This document shows, one piece after another, positions 26,166 to 34,998 of a DNA stretch of 39,735 nt (its first letter is position 1; every line of letters begins with the position of its first letter). The notes beneath the pieces are model-generated. The model worked only from the letters and a program-made list of their open reading frames with translations. It was not told the DNA's origin and did no database searches. Source of the stretch: Methylobacterium gregans (GTDB lineage Bacteria > Pseudomonadota > Alphaproteobacteria > Rhizobiales > Beijerinckiaceae); the NCBI RefSeq assembly GCF_022179245.1, contig NZ_BPQM01000040.1, positions 1-39,735 on the forward strand, in the 5' to 3' direction. Position numbers and translations under genes: made by a program.

Positions 26166-27716
26166 TCAGCGCGCGTCCTTCAGGAACGCCTCCGCGCTCC
26201 GCAGCGCCAGCGCCATGATGGTGAGCGCGGGGTTGGCCGCGAGCGAGCTCGGGAAGGTCGAGCCGTCGCTGATCCAGAGATTCGGGATGTCGAAGCTCCG
26301 CCCGTAGGGATCGACCACGGCCGCGTCGCCGCTCCGGCCCATCCGGCAGGTGCCGATCGTATGGGCGACCCGCTCCAGCACCCAGACGTCGTGCGCGCCG
26401 GCCGCCTCCCAGAGGTCCCGCATCAGCGCGGTCGCGTGGGCGTTGAGGCGGCGCTCGTTCTCGCCGTAGCCGAAGCTGATCTGCGCCTTGGCGAGGCCCA
26501 GGGCGTCGGTCTCGTCGGAGAGCGTCAGCCGATTCTCGTCGCAGGGCAGCGTCTCGCCGTTGATGCCGATGCCCGCGAGGTGGTTGTAGTCGTCGAGACA
26601 GGCGTGGAGCGCCGGACCCCAGAGGCCGCGGGTGCGGGCTACCGCGTTGGCGAGCGTCAGCGGCTGCACGCCGAGGCTCTGCACGAGGTAGCCGCCCGCG
26701 AAATCCGCGTCCCGCGGCCGGACCATGTCCTCGGTGATCAGCGAGGACGGGTAACCCCGGTTCATGCGGATCGGATCGGGGAAGCGGCCCCAAACCTGGG
26801 TCGCGACGTGGCCCATGTAGTTGCGGCCGACCTGATCGCTCGAATTGGCGAGGCCGAGGTTGAGGAGCAGCCGCGGCGTCTCGACGGCGCCCGCGCAGAG
26901 GAAGACCGCCCCGCAGCTCTGGCGATGATCGACGCCGCCCCGCCGGTAGACCACGCCCGTGATGCGGCCGGCCGCGTCCCGCTCCAGCCCGTGCGCGACG
27001 CTGTCCGGCCGAATCTCGGCGCCGCGGCGAAGCGCGAAAGGCAGGTAGGTCACGTCCATGCTGGTCTTGGAGCCGTTGCGGCAGCCCTGGTGGCAGTAGC
27101 CGCAATTGATGCAGGCCTCCCGCTCCGGGCCGCCCGCCTGCGGGAAGGCGCGCGAGACGACAGCGGCGGGCGCGTCGGTGGCGCGGATCCCGCGCTGCCC
27201 GCAGGCGAGCGCCATGATCTCGGCCGGGCCGTTGCGCGGCACGGGCGGGAGCGGGTAGCGCCGGCCCGGATCCCACGGGTAGGGATCGGCGCCCGAGACG
27301 CCGACGAAGCGCTCGACCCGCTCGTAGAAGGGGATGAGGTCCTCGAGGCTGACCGGCCAGTCGCAGCCCTCGCCGGTCTCCGTGCGGAGCGCGAGGTCGC
27401 GGGCATCGGGCCGCGGCACGAAGGCGCCCCAGTGCAGGGTCGAGCCGCCGACGCCGGTGCCGCTGTTGTTGGCCCCGAAGGCCTCCGGCGTGGTGCCGCC
27501 GCTGAGGCGCTCCTCCGTCCAGTAGATCTCGTCGGCCAGCGTCTCGTCGAAGGCGAAGCGGCCCGGCTCGAAGTTCGGCCCCGCCTCCAGCGCCACGACC
27601 TTCAGGCCGGCCTCGGCCAGCCGCGCAAGCACGGGCGCGCCGCCCGCCCCCGTGCCGATCACCACCGCATCGACGGGCTCTGTTCCCGCGTAATGCCGCA
27701 TCCCGTCAAGGTTCAT
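26166..27716 (-). CDS. GMC-family FAD dehydrogenase with cysteine cluster
   Basis: A flavoprotein oxidising an alcohol, probably a sugar, polyol or other carbohydrate. The 516-aa protein has the FAD-binding GTGAGG (21-26) with Glu44, [18 protein letters not shown], and the C-terminal GMC signature HTIGTCRMG (His452) and [12 protein letters not shown] (Asn495). An extra motif, Cys202-x2-Cys205-x2-Cys208-x3-Cys212 ([11 protein letters not shown]), is typical of the long-chain-alcohol/gluconate-dehydrogenase-like branch and could hold an Fe-S cluster. No Tat or Sec signal is visible, so it is likely cytoplasmic, unlike the periplasmic three-subunit enzymes. Its start overlaps the stop of the fusion gene upstream (ATGA), so the two are cotranslated partners. 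Confidence 0.9.
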   Translation of the reverse strand: MNLDGMRHYAGTEPVDAVVIGTGAGGAPVLARLAEAGLKVVALEAGPNFEPGRFAFDETLADEIYWTEERLSGGTTPEAFGANNSGTGVGGSTLHWGAFVPRPDARDLALRTETGEGCDWPVSLEDLIPFYERVERFVGVSGADPYPWDPGRRYPLPPVPRNGPAEIMALACGQRGIRATDAPAAVVSRAFPQAGGPEREACINCGYCHQGCRNGSKTSMDVTYLPFALRRGAEIRPDSVAHGLERDAAGRITGVVYRRGGVDHRQSCGAVFLCAGAVETPRLLLNLGLANSSDQVGRNYMGHVATQVWGRFPDPIRMNRGYPSSLITEDMVRPRDADFAGGYLVQSLGVQPLTLANAVARTRGLWGPALHACLDDYNHLAGIGINGETLPCDENRLTLSDETDALGLAKAQISFGYGENERRLNAHATALMRDLWEAAGAHDVWVLERVAHTIGTCRMGRSGDAAVVDPYGRSFDIPNLWISDGSTFPSSLAANPALTIMALALRSAEAFLKDAR

Positions 27717-29170
27717 CGCGCCGTCTCCGCGGATATGCGCCGGTCAAAACGTGCGGGTTCCGGCTCCCAGGGTTCGGGATCGTTTCGTCCGGTCCGCGCG
27801 AAGCCTGGCAGGAAGCGGGCGAGCCCGTCCGCATCGGGCGCGCCGGTGCCGCCCGCGCCGATCCCTGAGAAGCCGAGGCGGGCGAGCGTCGCCGGGTGGG
27901 CGAGATAGGCGCGCACCGCGTCGGCGCGCAGGTCCTCGAACCACAGCACCATCCGCTCGGTGTCGAGGCGCGGATCCTGGGACTCGGGCACCGCGAGCCG
28001 GCCCTCCTGGGCGGCCCGCAGCAGGGCGTCCTGGGCTTCGCCGTCGCGTGCCAGGAAGGGCGCCCCCTCCGCCCGCGCGGCGGCGTCGAGGCTGCGCAGG
28101 CCGGCGCGGTAGGACGTTGCGTCCGGCGGGAGGCGGGCGAAGCGCCAGCCGTCGCCCGCGCCGCTCGCCAGACGCGCGTCGAGCCGGGCGCCGATGTCGA
28201 AGCCGGCGTCGGGCAGCACGCGGGCCACCACGGCGCGCAGCAGCGCCAGCTCGACCGGGTCAAGCGCGGCCGGCGCGTAGGCCGGATCGTCCGCCCGGGC
28301 CCGCTCCGCGAGCGCGTCCCGCAGGCGCGGGTTGACCCGCTCGGAGGCGATCAGCGCGGCGTAGGGGTCGGGGATCCGCACCGGCTCGGGGTCGGCAGCC
28401 GGCCCGGCGGCGAGATGGCGGGTGATCGCCGCCGCGACGGCGTCGGGGCGCTCCAGCGGCAGCAGGTGTCCGGCCCCGTCGAGGATCTCGGTTCGCGCGT
28501 GGGCGAGGTGCGGCGCCGTCAGGGCCGCCTGCCCCGCGGGGCCGAGATCGGCGTCCGCGCTCCCTGCCAGGATCAGCGCGGGCGTGCGCAGGACCGCGAC
28601 GCGGGCGGCCCAATCCTCGTTCGCGCCGGATTCGAGCCAGGCGCGCCACGCCGCGGGCGCGGCCCGCAGCACGTCGGCGGTCGCCGCCGCCTCGTCCTCG
28701 GGCGCCAGCGGCGCACCGACATTCTGGCGGATGAAAGCGCGGGCCTCGCGCGCCCGCGTTTCGGGATCCGCATCGATCCAGACGAGCATCGTCCGGCGCC
28801 GCTCCTCCGCGATCGGCTCCGGGCTCGGCGGCGAGCCGGCCACGAGGACGAGGTGGCTCAGGCCCGCGAGGTCCGGGTCGCCGCCCTCGGCGCGCCGGGC
28901 CAGGGCGAGGGCGACCTTCGCACCCATGCTGTGCCCGGCGAGCGCGAACCGGGCGGGCCCGATGGACCGGATCGCCGCGGCGACGTGATCGGCCATCGCC
29001 GCGACGTCGTAGCCCGTCGCGTCCGTCGCCGCGCCGAAGCCCGGGAGGTCGAGAGGGAGACAGCGCACCGTGTCGGCGAGCCGGCGCGCGACCGGCTCCC
29101 AGGTCCGGGCGGAGCCGCCCAGGAAGTGCAGGCAGACCAAGAGGTCAGGAGAATTTTCGGGGGCGGGCAT
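27713..29170 (-). CDS. Alpha/beta hydrolase fused to gluconate 2-dehydrogenase subunit 3 domain
   Basis: A 485-aa two-domain protein. Residues 8-255 are an alpha/beta hydrolase: [13 protein letters not shown], the nucleophile elbow [12 protein letters not shown] (Ser81), Asp206 or Asp208 in [11 protein letters not shown], and His235 in [12 protein letters not shown]. Residues 268-465 resemble the gluconate 2-dehydrogenase subunit 3 family ([60 protein letters not shown]), normally a separate small accessory protein of GMC dehydrogenases. The gene overlaps the GMC dehydrogenase by 4 bases, which supports a complex. No signal peptide is present. The fusion suggests the oxidation product (for example a lactone) is hydrolysed by the attached domain; this is inference. 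Confidence 0.82.
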   Translation of the reverse strand: MPAPENSPDLLVCLHFLGGSARTWEPVARRLADTVRCLPLDLPGFGAATDATGYDVAAMADHVAAAIRSIGPARFALAGHSMGAKVALALARRAEGGDPDLAGLSHLVLVAGSPPSPEPIAEERRRTMLVWIDADPETRAREARAFIRQNVGAPLAPEDEAAATADVLRAAPAAWRAWLESGANEDWAARVAVLRTPALILAGSADADLGPAGQAALTAPHLAHARTEILDGAGHLLPLERPDAVAAAITRHLAAGPAADPEPVRIPDPYAALIASERVNPRLRDALAERARADDPAYAPAALDPVELALLRAVVARVLPDAGFDIGARLDARLASGAGDGWRFARLPPDATSYRAGLRSLDAAARAEGAPFLARDGEAQDALLRAAQEGRLAVPESQDPRLDTERMVLWFEDLRADAVRAYLAHPATLARLGFSGIGAGGTGAPDADGLARFLPGFARTGRNDPEPWEPEPARFDRRISAETAR

Positions 29171-29302
29171 CGGCCCGAGATTGCGCGCGGCTAACCTGGA
29201 TCAAGCGCGGCGGATGAAATGCCGCGCTCCGCCGTAACCCGGCCGATGACGGCGCGGCACGATCCCGGCATACCCGCCGCGATCCACCTTCGGAGAGTGC
29301 CC

Positions 29303-30274
29303 GTGACCGACGCCGCGGACGACAAGCCGCTCATCCTGCTGACGAACCCGATCCACCCGGAAGCGGTGGCGCGGCTGGAGATCCATGCCCGCGTGGTGAC
29401 CGCCCCCGACACGGGCGCCGAGACCCTGCGGCGACTTGCTCGGGATGCCGCCGGGATGATCGTGCGGGCACAGCTGCCCGACGACATCCTCGACCATGCG
29501 CCGCGCCTCCGCGGCATCGTCCGGCACGGGGTGGGGCTCGACTTCGTGCCGCTGCCGGCGGCGACCGCGCGCGGGGTGCCCGTGGCCAACCTGCCCGGCA
29601 GCAACACCCGGGCGGTGGCCGAGTACGCCTTCGCCGCCCTGTTCGACCTGCGCCGGCGGCTCGCGCATCTCGACCGGACCCTGCGCGCGCAGGGCTGGCT
29701 CGCCGCCAAGACGCTGGCGAACGACCTGCCCGAGATCGGCGGCACCACGCTCGGCGTGCTGGGGCTCGGCGAGATCGGCCGGGCGGTGGCGGGGATCGGC
29801 CGGCACGGCTTCGGCATGCGGGTGCTCGGCACGGCGCGCACCCCCCGCGGTCTCGACGGTCTCGCCGAGCCGGTGCCGATCGAGCACCTCTTCGCGGAGA
29901 GCGATGCGGTGGTGATCGCCTGCCCGCTGACCCCGGAGACGCGGGGTCTCGTCGATGCCGGGCTGATCGGGCGGATGAAGCCGGACGCGGTGCTGATCAA
30001 CGTCGCCCGCGGCCCCATCGTGGAGGCCGACGCGCTCGCCGACGCGCTGGAGGCAGGCCGCATCGGCGGCGCGGCGCTCGACGTCTTCGCGGTCCAGCCG
30101 CTGCCGGAGGATCATCGCCTGCGCGGCTGCCCGAACCTGCTCCTCACGCCGCACGTCGCCGGCACCACCGCCACCAGCCTGCGCACGATGGGGCTCGGCG
30201 CCGCCGAGGCGATGCTCGCGATCCTGCGCGGCGAGCGGCCGGCGACGGTGGTCAATCCGGAAATCTACGGTTGA
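29303..30274 (+). CDS. D-isomer-specific 2-hydroxyacid dehydrogenase, Glu-to-Gln variant
   Basis: An NAD(P)-dependent dehydrogenase of 323 aa. It has LVRHGVGLDFV-like substrate-loop residues (GIVRHGVGLDFVPL), the Rossmann motif GLGEIG (154-159), Arg236 in NVARGPIVE and His284 in TPHVAGTTA. At the third catalytic position the family has Glu (DVFExEPLP), but this protein has Gln265 (DVFAVQPLP), as in NAD formate dehydrogenases. The GTG at 29303 was chosen because CGGAGAG precedes it by 5 bases; an in-frame upstream start at 29219 adds 28 unlikely residues. It is divergent from the hydrolase-fusion/GMC operon and convergent with the peroxidase gene. Confidence 0.88.
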   Translation: MTDAADDKPLILLTNPIHPEAVARLEIHARVVTAPDTGAETLRRLARDAAGMIVRAQLPDDILDHAPRLRGIVRHGVGLDFVPLPAATARGVPVANLPGSNTRAVAEYAFAALFDLRRRLAHLDRTLRAQGWLAAKTLANDLPEIGGTTLGVLGLGEIGRAVAGIGRHGFGMRVLGTARTPRGLDGLAEPVPIEHLFAESDAVVIACPLTPETRGLVDAGLIGRMKPDAVLINVARGPIVEADALADALEAGRIGGAALDVFAVQPLPEDHRLRGCPNLLLTPHVAGTTATSLRTMGLGAAEAMLAILRGERPATVVNPEIYG

Positions 30275-30284
30275 TCGCACCCGA

Positions 30285-30767
30285 TCAGCCGAGCGCCGCC
30301 GCGATCGCGCCCTCCAGCGCCTCGGGTTTGGTCTGCGGCGCGTAGCGGTCGATCACCCGACCCTCGGGGTCGCAGAGGAACTTGGTGAAGTTCCACTTGA
30401 TCGCGCCGGACCCGAGCAGGCCCGGCTTCTCGCGCTTCAGGTGGACGAAGAGCGGGTCGGCGTTCGGCCCGTTCACCGCCACCTTGGCGAGCACCGGGAA
30501 GGTCACGTCGTAGCGCGCCGAGCAGAAGCCCGCGATCTCGGCGGCGTCGCCCGGCTCCTGCGCGCCGAACTGGTTGCATGGGAAGGCCAGCACCGCGAGC
30601 CCCCGGTCGCGGTGGCGCCGCCACAAAGCCTCCAGACCGGCATACTGCCCGGTGAAGCCGCATTTCGAGGCGGTGTTGACGATCAGCACGGGCCGCCCGC
30701 GATACTGCGCGAGCGGGTGCGGGGTGCCGTCCGCGGCGCGCGGCGCGAAGTCGTGGATCGTGGTCAT
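30285..30767 (-). CDS. Glutathione peroxidase, cysteine type
   Basis: Reduces hydrogen peroxide and organic hydroperoxides using glutathione or thioredoxin. The 160-aa protein has the catalytic Cys36 in NTASKCGFTGQYAGLE, the tetrad partners Gln66 in FPCNQFG and Trp125-Asn126 in KWNFTKFL, and the usual single-domain length. There is no selenocysteine: codon 36 is an ordinary Cys codon. A second conserved Cys, typical of thioredoxin-dependent forms, would be Cys64 in the FPCNQFG segment. No signal peptide. It is last in a likely operon after the M20 amidohydrolase (46-base gap). Confidence 0.93.
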   Translation of the reverse strand: MTTIHDFAPRAADGTPHPLAQYRGRPVLIVNTASKCGFTGQYAGLEALWRRHRDRGLAVLAFPCNQFGAQEPGDAAEIAGFCSARYDVTFPVLAKVAVNGPNADPLFVHLKREKPGLLGSGAIKWNFTKFLCDPEGRVIDRYAPQTKPEALEGAIAAALG

Positions 30768-30813
30768 GGGTCGTCCGAACGGGGCGCCCCGGGGCACGGG
30801 GCGCCCCTGACAG

Positions 30814-31971
30814 CTAGGCCGTCGCGCGCCGCTCGACCAGTCGGGCCAGATAGGCGCTGCCGATCGGGATGATCGTGTCGTCGAAGTTGTAGCTCGCGTT
30901 GTGCAGGCCCGGACCTGGGTTCGAGCCGAGCCAGGCGTAGGCGGCCGGCACCTTGAGCGCCATGTCGGCGAAGTCCTCGCTGCCCATGCGGGGCGGCGCG
31001 CTCGTGTTGACCTGTGCGTCGCCGAACAGCTCGGCGGCGATCTCGGCCGCGGCCCGGGTCTGCTCGGGGGCATTCTCGAGCACCGAGAACACGTCCTGGA
31101 TCTCGACCGTGATCTCGGCGCCGTAGGCCGCCGCGAAGCCCGCCGCGAGCTCCCGGATGCGGCGGGAGGCCAGCGCCCTGAGATCCCGGTCGAAGGTCCG
31201 GATGGTGCCGGCCATGTCGGCGCTCTCGGGCACCACGTTGTAGGCCGAGCCCGCGTTGAGGCGGGTGATCGATAGCACGATCGACTTCAGCGGGTCGGCG
31301 TTGCGCGAGACGATCGACTGCATCGCCTGGGCGAGGCCCGTGATGATCACGATCGGGTCGATGCCCTTGTGGGGCTGCGCCGCGTGGATGCCGCGGCCCT
31401 GCACCCGGATGTCGAAGAAGTCGGCCGCCGCCATGATCGGGCCCGGGCGCAGGCCGATCGCGCCGTGCGGGCCGTTCGGCTGGTTGTGCAAACCGTAGAT
31501 CTCGTCGCAGGGAAACTTCTCGAACAGGCCGTCCGCCAGCATGGCGCGGGCGCCGCCGCGGCCCTCCTCGGCGGGTTGGAACACGAAGATCGCGGTGCCG
31601 TCGAAGTCCCGGGTTTCGGCGAGGTAGCGGGCTGCGCCAACCAGCATCGTGGTGTGCCCATCGTGCCCGCAGGCGTGCATCTTGCCGGGGTATGTCGAGC
31701 GGTAGGGGAGATTGGTCTCCTCCTCGATCGGCAGGGCGTCCATGTCGGCGCGCAGCCCGATGCGCCGGCCGCTGCCGCGGCCCTTGAGCACGCCGACGAC
31801 GCCGGTGCCGCCGATGCCCCGGTGCACCTCGATCCCGTAGCCCTCCAGCAGGTCCGCCACGATCCCTGAGGTGCGCACCTCCTCGAAGCCAAGCTCGGGA
31901 TGGGCGTGCAGGTCGCGCCGCAGCGCGGTCAGCTCGTCGGCGTAGGTCTTGATGCGGTCGATCGGGCTCAT
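30814..31971 (-). CDS. M20 family amidohydrolase (hippurate hydrolase/IAA-amino acid type)
   Basis: A metal-dependent amidohydrolase of 385 aa cleaving N-acyl amino acids. Motifs in order: RRDLHAHPELGFEE, the metal site MHACGHDGHT (99-108), QPAEEGRGGA with the catalytic Glu135 and metal-ligand Glu136, LHNQPNGP, the dimer-domain GIHAAQPHKGIDP, SAYNVVPESA, MGSEDFA and LHNASYNFDD. This is the hippurate hydrolase/N-acyl-L-amino acid amidohydrolase branch, which includes deacylases of acetyl-amino acids. The exact substrate is unknown. It begins 6 bases after the stop of the FemAB-like gene and precedes the peroxidase gene. Confidence 0.93.
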   Translation of the reverse strand: MSPIDRIKTYADELTALRRDLHAHPELGFEEVRTSGIVADLLEGYGIEVHRGIGGTGVVGVLKGRGSGRRIGLRADMDALPIEEETNLPYRSTYPGKMHACGHDGHTTMLVGAARYLAETRDFDGTAIFVFQPAEEGRGGARAMLADGLFEKFPCDEIYGLHNQPNGPHGAIGLRPGPIMAAADFFDIRVQGRGIHAAQPHKGIDPIVIITGLAQAMQSIVSRNADPLKSIVLSITRLNAGSAYNVVPESADMAGTIRTFDRDLRALASRRIRELAAGFAAAYGAEITVEIQDVFSVLENAPEQTRAAAEIAAELFGDAQVNTSAPPRMGSEDFADMALKVPAAYAWLGSNPGPGLHNASYNFDDTIIPIGSAYLARLVERRATA

Positions 31972-31977
31972 CTGGAC

Positions 31978-33183
31978 TCAGGTCTCGCGCTTGAACGGGG
32001 TCAGGCTGTCGAATTCCCCCACGAGAGCATTCACGTGGGTGCGCTCTCTCTGCAAGTAGTCGGCCACGGCTTTGCGCAACCCTGGGTCGGCAATGTCGTG
32101 CGCCGAGTGCATCAGCACCGGGCGGTAGCCGCGGGCGAGCTTGTGCTCTCCTTGGGCGCCCGCCTCGACCCGCTTGAGCCCGCGCGCGATCGCGAAATCG
32201 ATCGCCTGGTAGTAGCAGATCTCGAAATGCAGGAAGGGGTGGTCCTCGACGCAGCCCCAGTTGCGCCCGTAGAGCGCCACGTCGCCGATGAGGTTGATCG
32301 CGCCCGCGATGTAGCGGCCCGCGCGCTTGGCCATGATCAGCAGCACTCGGTCCGCCATTCGTTCGGAGAGCAGCGAGAAGAAGCGGCGGTTGAGGTAGGG
32401 GCGGCCCCATTTGCGGGCTCCCGTGTCGGTGTAGAAGGCGAAGAACGCGTCCCAGTGCGCCTCGGTGATGTCCGCGCCGGTGAGGTGCTCCACCGTGATA
32501 CCCGGGCTGAGGGCGTCGCGCCGCTCGCGCCGGATGCTCTTGCGCTTGCGCGAGGCCAGCGCCTCCAGAAAGGCGTCGAAGGTCGCGTAGCCCGCGTTCA
32601 CCCAGTGGAACTGCTGGTCGGTGCGCTTGAGGAAGCCCGCGGCGCCCGCCTGCTCCCACTCGGCCTCCCGCATGAAGGTGACGTGGATCGAGGAGGCCTC
32701 GGCCTGGTCGCGGAGTGCCCGCAGGCCCGCGATCAGCCCGCCCGTGACCATGTCCGGGTCGGCCCTGGGCGCGATCAGGAAGCGCGGGCCGGTGACGGGG
32801 GTGAAGGGCACGCTCACCTGGAGCTTCGGGTAGTAGACGCCCCCCGCCCGCTCGTAGGCATCTGCCCAGCCGTGGTCGAACACGTACTCGCCCTGGCTAT
32901 GGCTCTTCAGGTAGCAGGGCACGACGCCGAGCAGGTCGCCGTCCCGCTCCAGGCTGATGTGCAGCGGCAGCCAGCCGGTCTTCCGCGAGACGCAGGCCGA
33001 ATCCTCCAGCGCCGACAGGAAGGCGTGGGAGACGAAGGGATTGTGGGTCTCGTCGCTGCCCCGGAGCGTCTCGGCCGAGGTGGCGCAGGCGTCCCAGGCA
33101 GCTGCGCCGATCTCCTTCAGGCCGGCGAGCGCGCGCACCTGCAGCGCAGGGGCGGTCTCGCGGGGCGCGCCGGGTGTCTCCAT
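31978..33183 (-). CDS. FemAB-like GNAT-fold protein (COG3146)
   Basis: A 401-aa protein of the peptidogalycan/FemAB-like family (Pfam FemAB_like). Landmarks are AAAWDACATSAETLRGSDET, NPFVSHAFLSALEDS, VPCYLKSHSQGEYVFDHGWA, YYPKLQVSVPFTPVTGPRFL, RKRKSIRRERR, and the second-domain WGRPYLNRRFFSLL and GRNWGCVEDHPFLHFEICYY, finishing with a GAQGEHKLARGY segment. It has the two-GNAT-domain layout of aminoacyl-transferases, but no peptidoglycan role has been shown for this branch. The ATG at 33183 was preferred to a TTG 12 codons upstream. It heads the operon with the amidohydrolase and the peroxidase. Confidence 0.88.
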   Translation of the reverse strand: METPGAPRETAPALQVRALAGLKEIGAAAWDACATSAETLRGSDETHNPFVSHAFLSALEDSACVSRKTGWLPLHISLERDGDLLGVVPCYLKSHSQGEYVFDHGWADAYERAGGVYYPKLQVSVPFTPVTGPRFLIAPRADPDMVTGGLIAGLRALRDQAEASSIHVTFMREAEWEQAGAAGFLKRTDQQFHWVNAGYATFDAFLEALASRKRKSIRRERRDALSPGITVEHLTGADITEAHWDAFFAFYTDTGARKWGRPYLNRRFFSLLSERMADRVLLIMAKRAGRYIAGAINLIGDVALYGRNWGCVEDHPFLHFEICYYQAIDFAIARGLKRVEAGAQGEHKLARGYRPVLMHSAHDIADPGLRKAVADYLQRERTHVNALVGEFDSLTPFKRET

Positions 33184-33279
33184 GGGCGCAGATCTAGACC
33201 CGAACGCCGGACGGGCCAAGCGGTCCGGGCGCGGGCGGGCCAGTCGGAGGGCGGGCGCGGGGTCGCAGGCAGATGAGGG

Positions 33280-33310
33280 GCGCCCCGGAGACGGCAGGTC
33301 TCCGGGGCGC
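33280..33310 (-). terminator. Strong hairpin after small secreted protein gene
   Basis: A perfect 13-bp inverted repeat GCGCCCCGGAGAC / GTCTCCGGGGCGC with a 5-base loop starts 16 bases past the stop at 33326. The minus strand continues CCCTCATCTG, without a real T run. Probable terminator. Confidence 0.6.
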
Positions 33311-33325
33311 TGTGCGGGCCTCGAC

Positions 33326-33592
33326 TCAGCGGGTCGCGGGGGCGGTGCCGGCGGGCGGCATCGTCGCGCCGGTGCCGGTGCTGCCCGGCGCCACGGTGCC
33401 GGTCGCGCCCGGCAGGTCGCGGCCCGGCATGCCCTTCTCGGCGTTGCTCTTCACGCTGCCCGGGTTGTTGAGGTTCCGCTCGGCGCTGCCGGTCGGGTTG
33501 CCGACCGTGCTGCCGGGCGTCGTTGTCGCCTGCGCAAAGGCGGCGCCGGTCAGGGCGAGCGTGGCGGCAAAGGCGAGAGCTGTCGAGCGCAT
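33326..33592 (-). CDS. Small secreted Gly/Pro/Thr-rich protein (88 aa)
   Basis: An 88-aa exported protein with a signal peptide (MRSTALAFAATLALTGAAFA, cleavage after AFA). The mature part is low complexity without cysteine: SAERNLNNPGSVKSNAEKGM in the middle, then PGATGTVAPGSTGTGATMPP. It appears intrinsically disordered, and similar small proteins occur in Methylobacterium relatives as uncharacterised products. AGGAG lies seven bases before the ATG. A near-consensus EcfG promoter at 33640-33664 suggests induction in the general stress response. Confidence 0.65.
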   Translation of the reverse strand: MRSTALAFAATLALTGAAFAQATTTPGSTVGNPTGSAERNLNNPGSVKSNAEKGMPGRDLPGATGTVAPGSTGTGATMPPAGTAPATR

Positions 33593-33639
33593 GGTGTTCT
33601 CCTGGTTCGAATCGAATGTCCTGTGACGATCGACCTAAG

Positions 33640-33664
33640 AACGAACGTGGCCGGAAAAGGTTCT
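33640..33664 (-). promoter_or_regulatory. Possible EcfG (general stress) promoter
   Basis: On the minus strand AGAAC, 16 bases, CGTT lies 48 bases upstream of the start at 33592. It differs from the sigma-EcfG consensus GGAAC, 16-17 bases, CGTT by one base. The -35 region is overlapped by an 8-bp inverted repeat AAAGGTTC/GAACCTTT (33656-33685). Confidence 0.4.
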
Positions 33665-33685
33665 GCCAATGTTTCGGGAACCTTT

Positions 33686-34186
33686 GCTGCGATGCAGCTT
33701 GAAAATGCTCTGCCGGTTCGAGCCTCTATCCTGAGTCGGGACGCGTGCCGAACCGGAATGCTTGGCTGTGACGGCGATTGCGCTGACACGGTGCGGCCTT
33801 CCGGTTGGCCAGCCTGCCGCGGGGGGCGGGTCGCGGACATTGCCGGCGCGCCGTCGCATGCCGTCAGGCGTGTGGCCCTGCGGGGCAGGGCTCAGGCGGA
33901 CGATGTCGCGTCCCCTCCTCGGCGAAAGCGGCTCGATCGCGGACCGCTCATCGGTCCGTCGGCGCATCGGAGGCGTGCCGACCTCCCGAGGGTGATCGGA
34001 ACACGCCGACGCGGTGAACCCGCTAGCCGATCGACCGCATGGTATCCGTGACGGCGGCGCTGGGTACGTCGGCGCCGAGGGTGATTGTCGAGGCGAGAAA
34101 GGCGTTCATCCCATCCATGCGCTCTGCGGACGTTTGGGCTTGGGTGAACGTCGTCGCAAAGGCCGTGAACTGAGCATCACCCGTGT
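33686..34186. other. Intergenic region upstream of the small secreted gene
   Basis: About 500 bases with no recognisable gene. Short open frames in both strands are compositionally random. It lies downstream of the effector-like gene, whose repaired reading frame would end at 34187. Confidence 0.45.
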
Positions 34187-34239
34187 TCACCGCCATGGGC
34201 GAGACCCCACCGCGAGATACCGATCGTATACGACCTGTG

Positions 34240-34974
34240 TCAGTTCCTGCAGGCGCGTTTCGTCCGCCGGTCCGACGAGATGTCCGCCGAGCGGGGGGCG
34301 GCCGGACAATCCATCGTATGTCCCGCGTCTCTCTGGAACGGCCTCATGGCTTTGGACAGATCGTCGAGATCCTGTTGTCTGATCGTTCCGCTCTGTCCGA
34401 TACGGTTGAGGACGCTCATCGAGAGCACGCTCCCGATCGTCTCCGCATTCGATCGCGCCGATGTCGTCGACCAGAACCGCGGATGCGTCGCGACTTCGAA
34501 ATAATTGCGGACGAAGCTGTCCAGGCGCGGATGATTCAGGTTGTTCCCCATTTCCGTGATGCTGGGGTCCGTCCACGTCGCGTCGAACTGGGCTCGTTCT
34601 CTGTCCGCCTTGGCGAGGCCGTCCGCCGTCCGCCCGATGCGTTCGAGATCGGAGCGCTTGATGCCGCCACTCAGGTCGCGGCCGTGCATCCCGATATCTT
34701 GGAGCACCCGGTCCGCCATGCCGGCACCGTACTGACGGTCGATCGCCTGCTCGATCTGATCGACGCCGCTCTCGCGCTTGGTCGCGCGCGCTTCGAGCTG
34801 GGCCCCGAAGCCGAAGAAGGCCTTGACGCTGGTCAGGGACGCCTTGTCGCTCGTGTAGATTCCGCGCGCGTCCTGAAAGCGGATGGTGTGATCGTTGCCG
34901 CCCCGCTCCATCGAGAACTGGTCTCGGATGTGGCTGAAGGTCGGGGCCTGGATGTTGAGCTGGATGCCGGACAT
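34240..34974 (-). CDS. Putative type III secretion effector, C-terminus frameshifted
   Basis: An uncharacterised helical protein of 244 aa as read. It has a polar, flexible N-terminus (MSGIQLNIQAPTFSHIRDQF), no signal peptide, charged helices (VDQIEQAIDRQYGAGMADRV, GIKRSDLERIGRTADGLAKA), a compact segment HPRLDSFVRNYFEVATHPRF and then SMSVLNRIGQSGTIRQQDLD. The last 20 residues lose this character after a run of six C (34293-34298). One more C there would lead into LQELTQVVYDRYLAVGSRPW with a stop at 34187. It starts 24 bases after the CesT-type chaperone frame with GGAG upstream, the usual chaperone-effector order. The effector role is inferred only from this context. Confidence 0.55.
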   Translation of the reverse strand: MSGIQLNIQAPTFSHIRDQFSMERGGNDHTIRFQDARGIYTSDKASLTSVKAFFGFGAQLEARATKRESGVDQIEQAIDRQYGAGMADRVLQDIGMHGRDLSGGIKRSDLERIGRTADGLAKADRERAQFDATWTDPSITEMGNNLNHPRLDSFVRNYFEVATHPRFWSTTSARSNAETIGSVLSMSVLNRIGQSGTIRQQDLDDLSKAMRPFQRDAGHTMDCPAAPRSADISSDRRTKRACRN

Positions 34975-34998
34975 GGCGGACGTCTCCGGTTCGGATGT

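Noticed and set aside
30285..30767. Selenocysteine in glutathione peroxidase
   Set aside because: The catalytic codon encodes Cys, and there is no in-frame TGA or selenocysteine insertion element.
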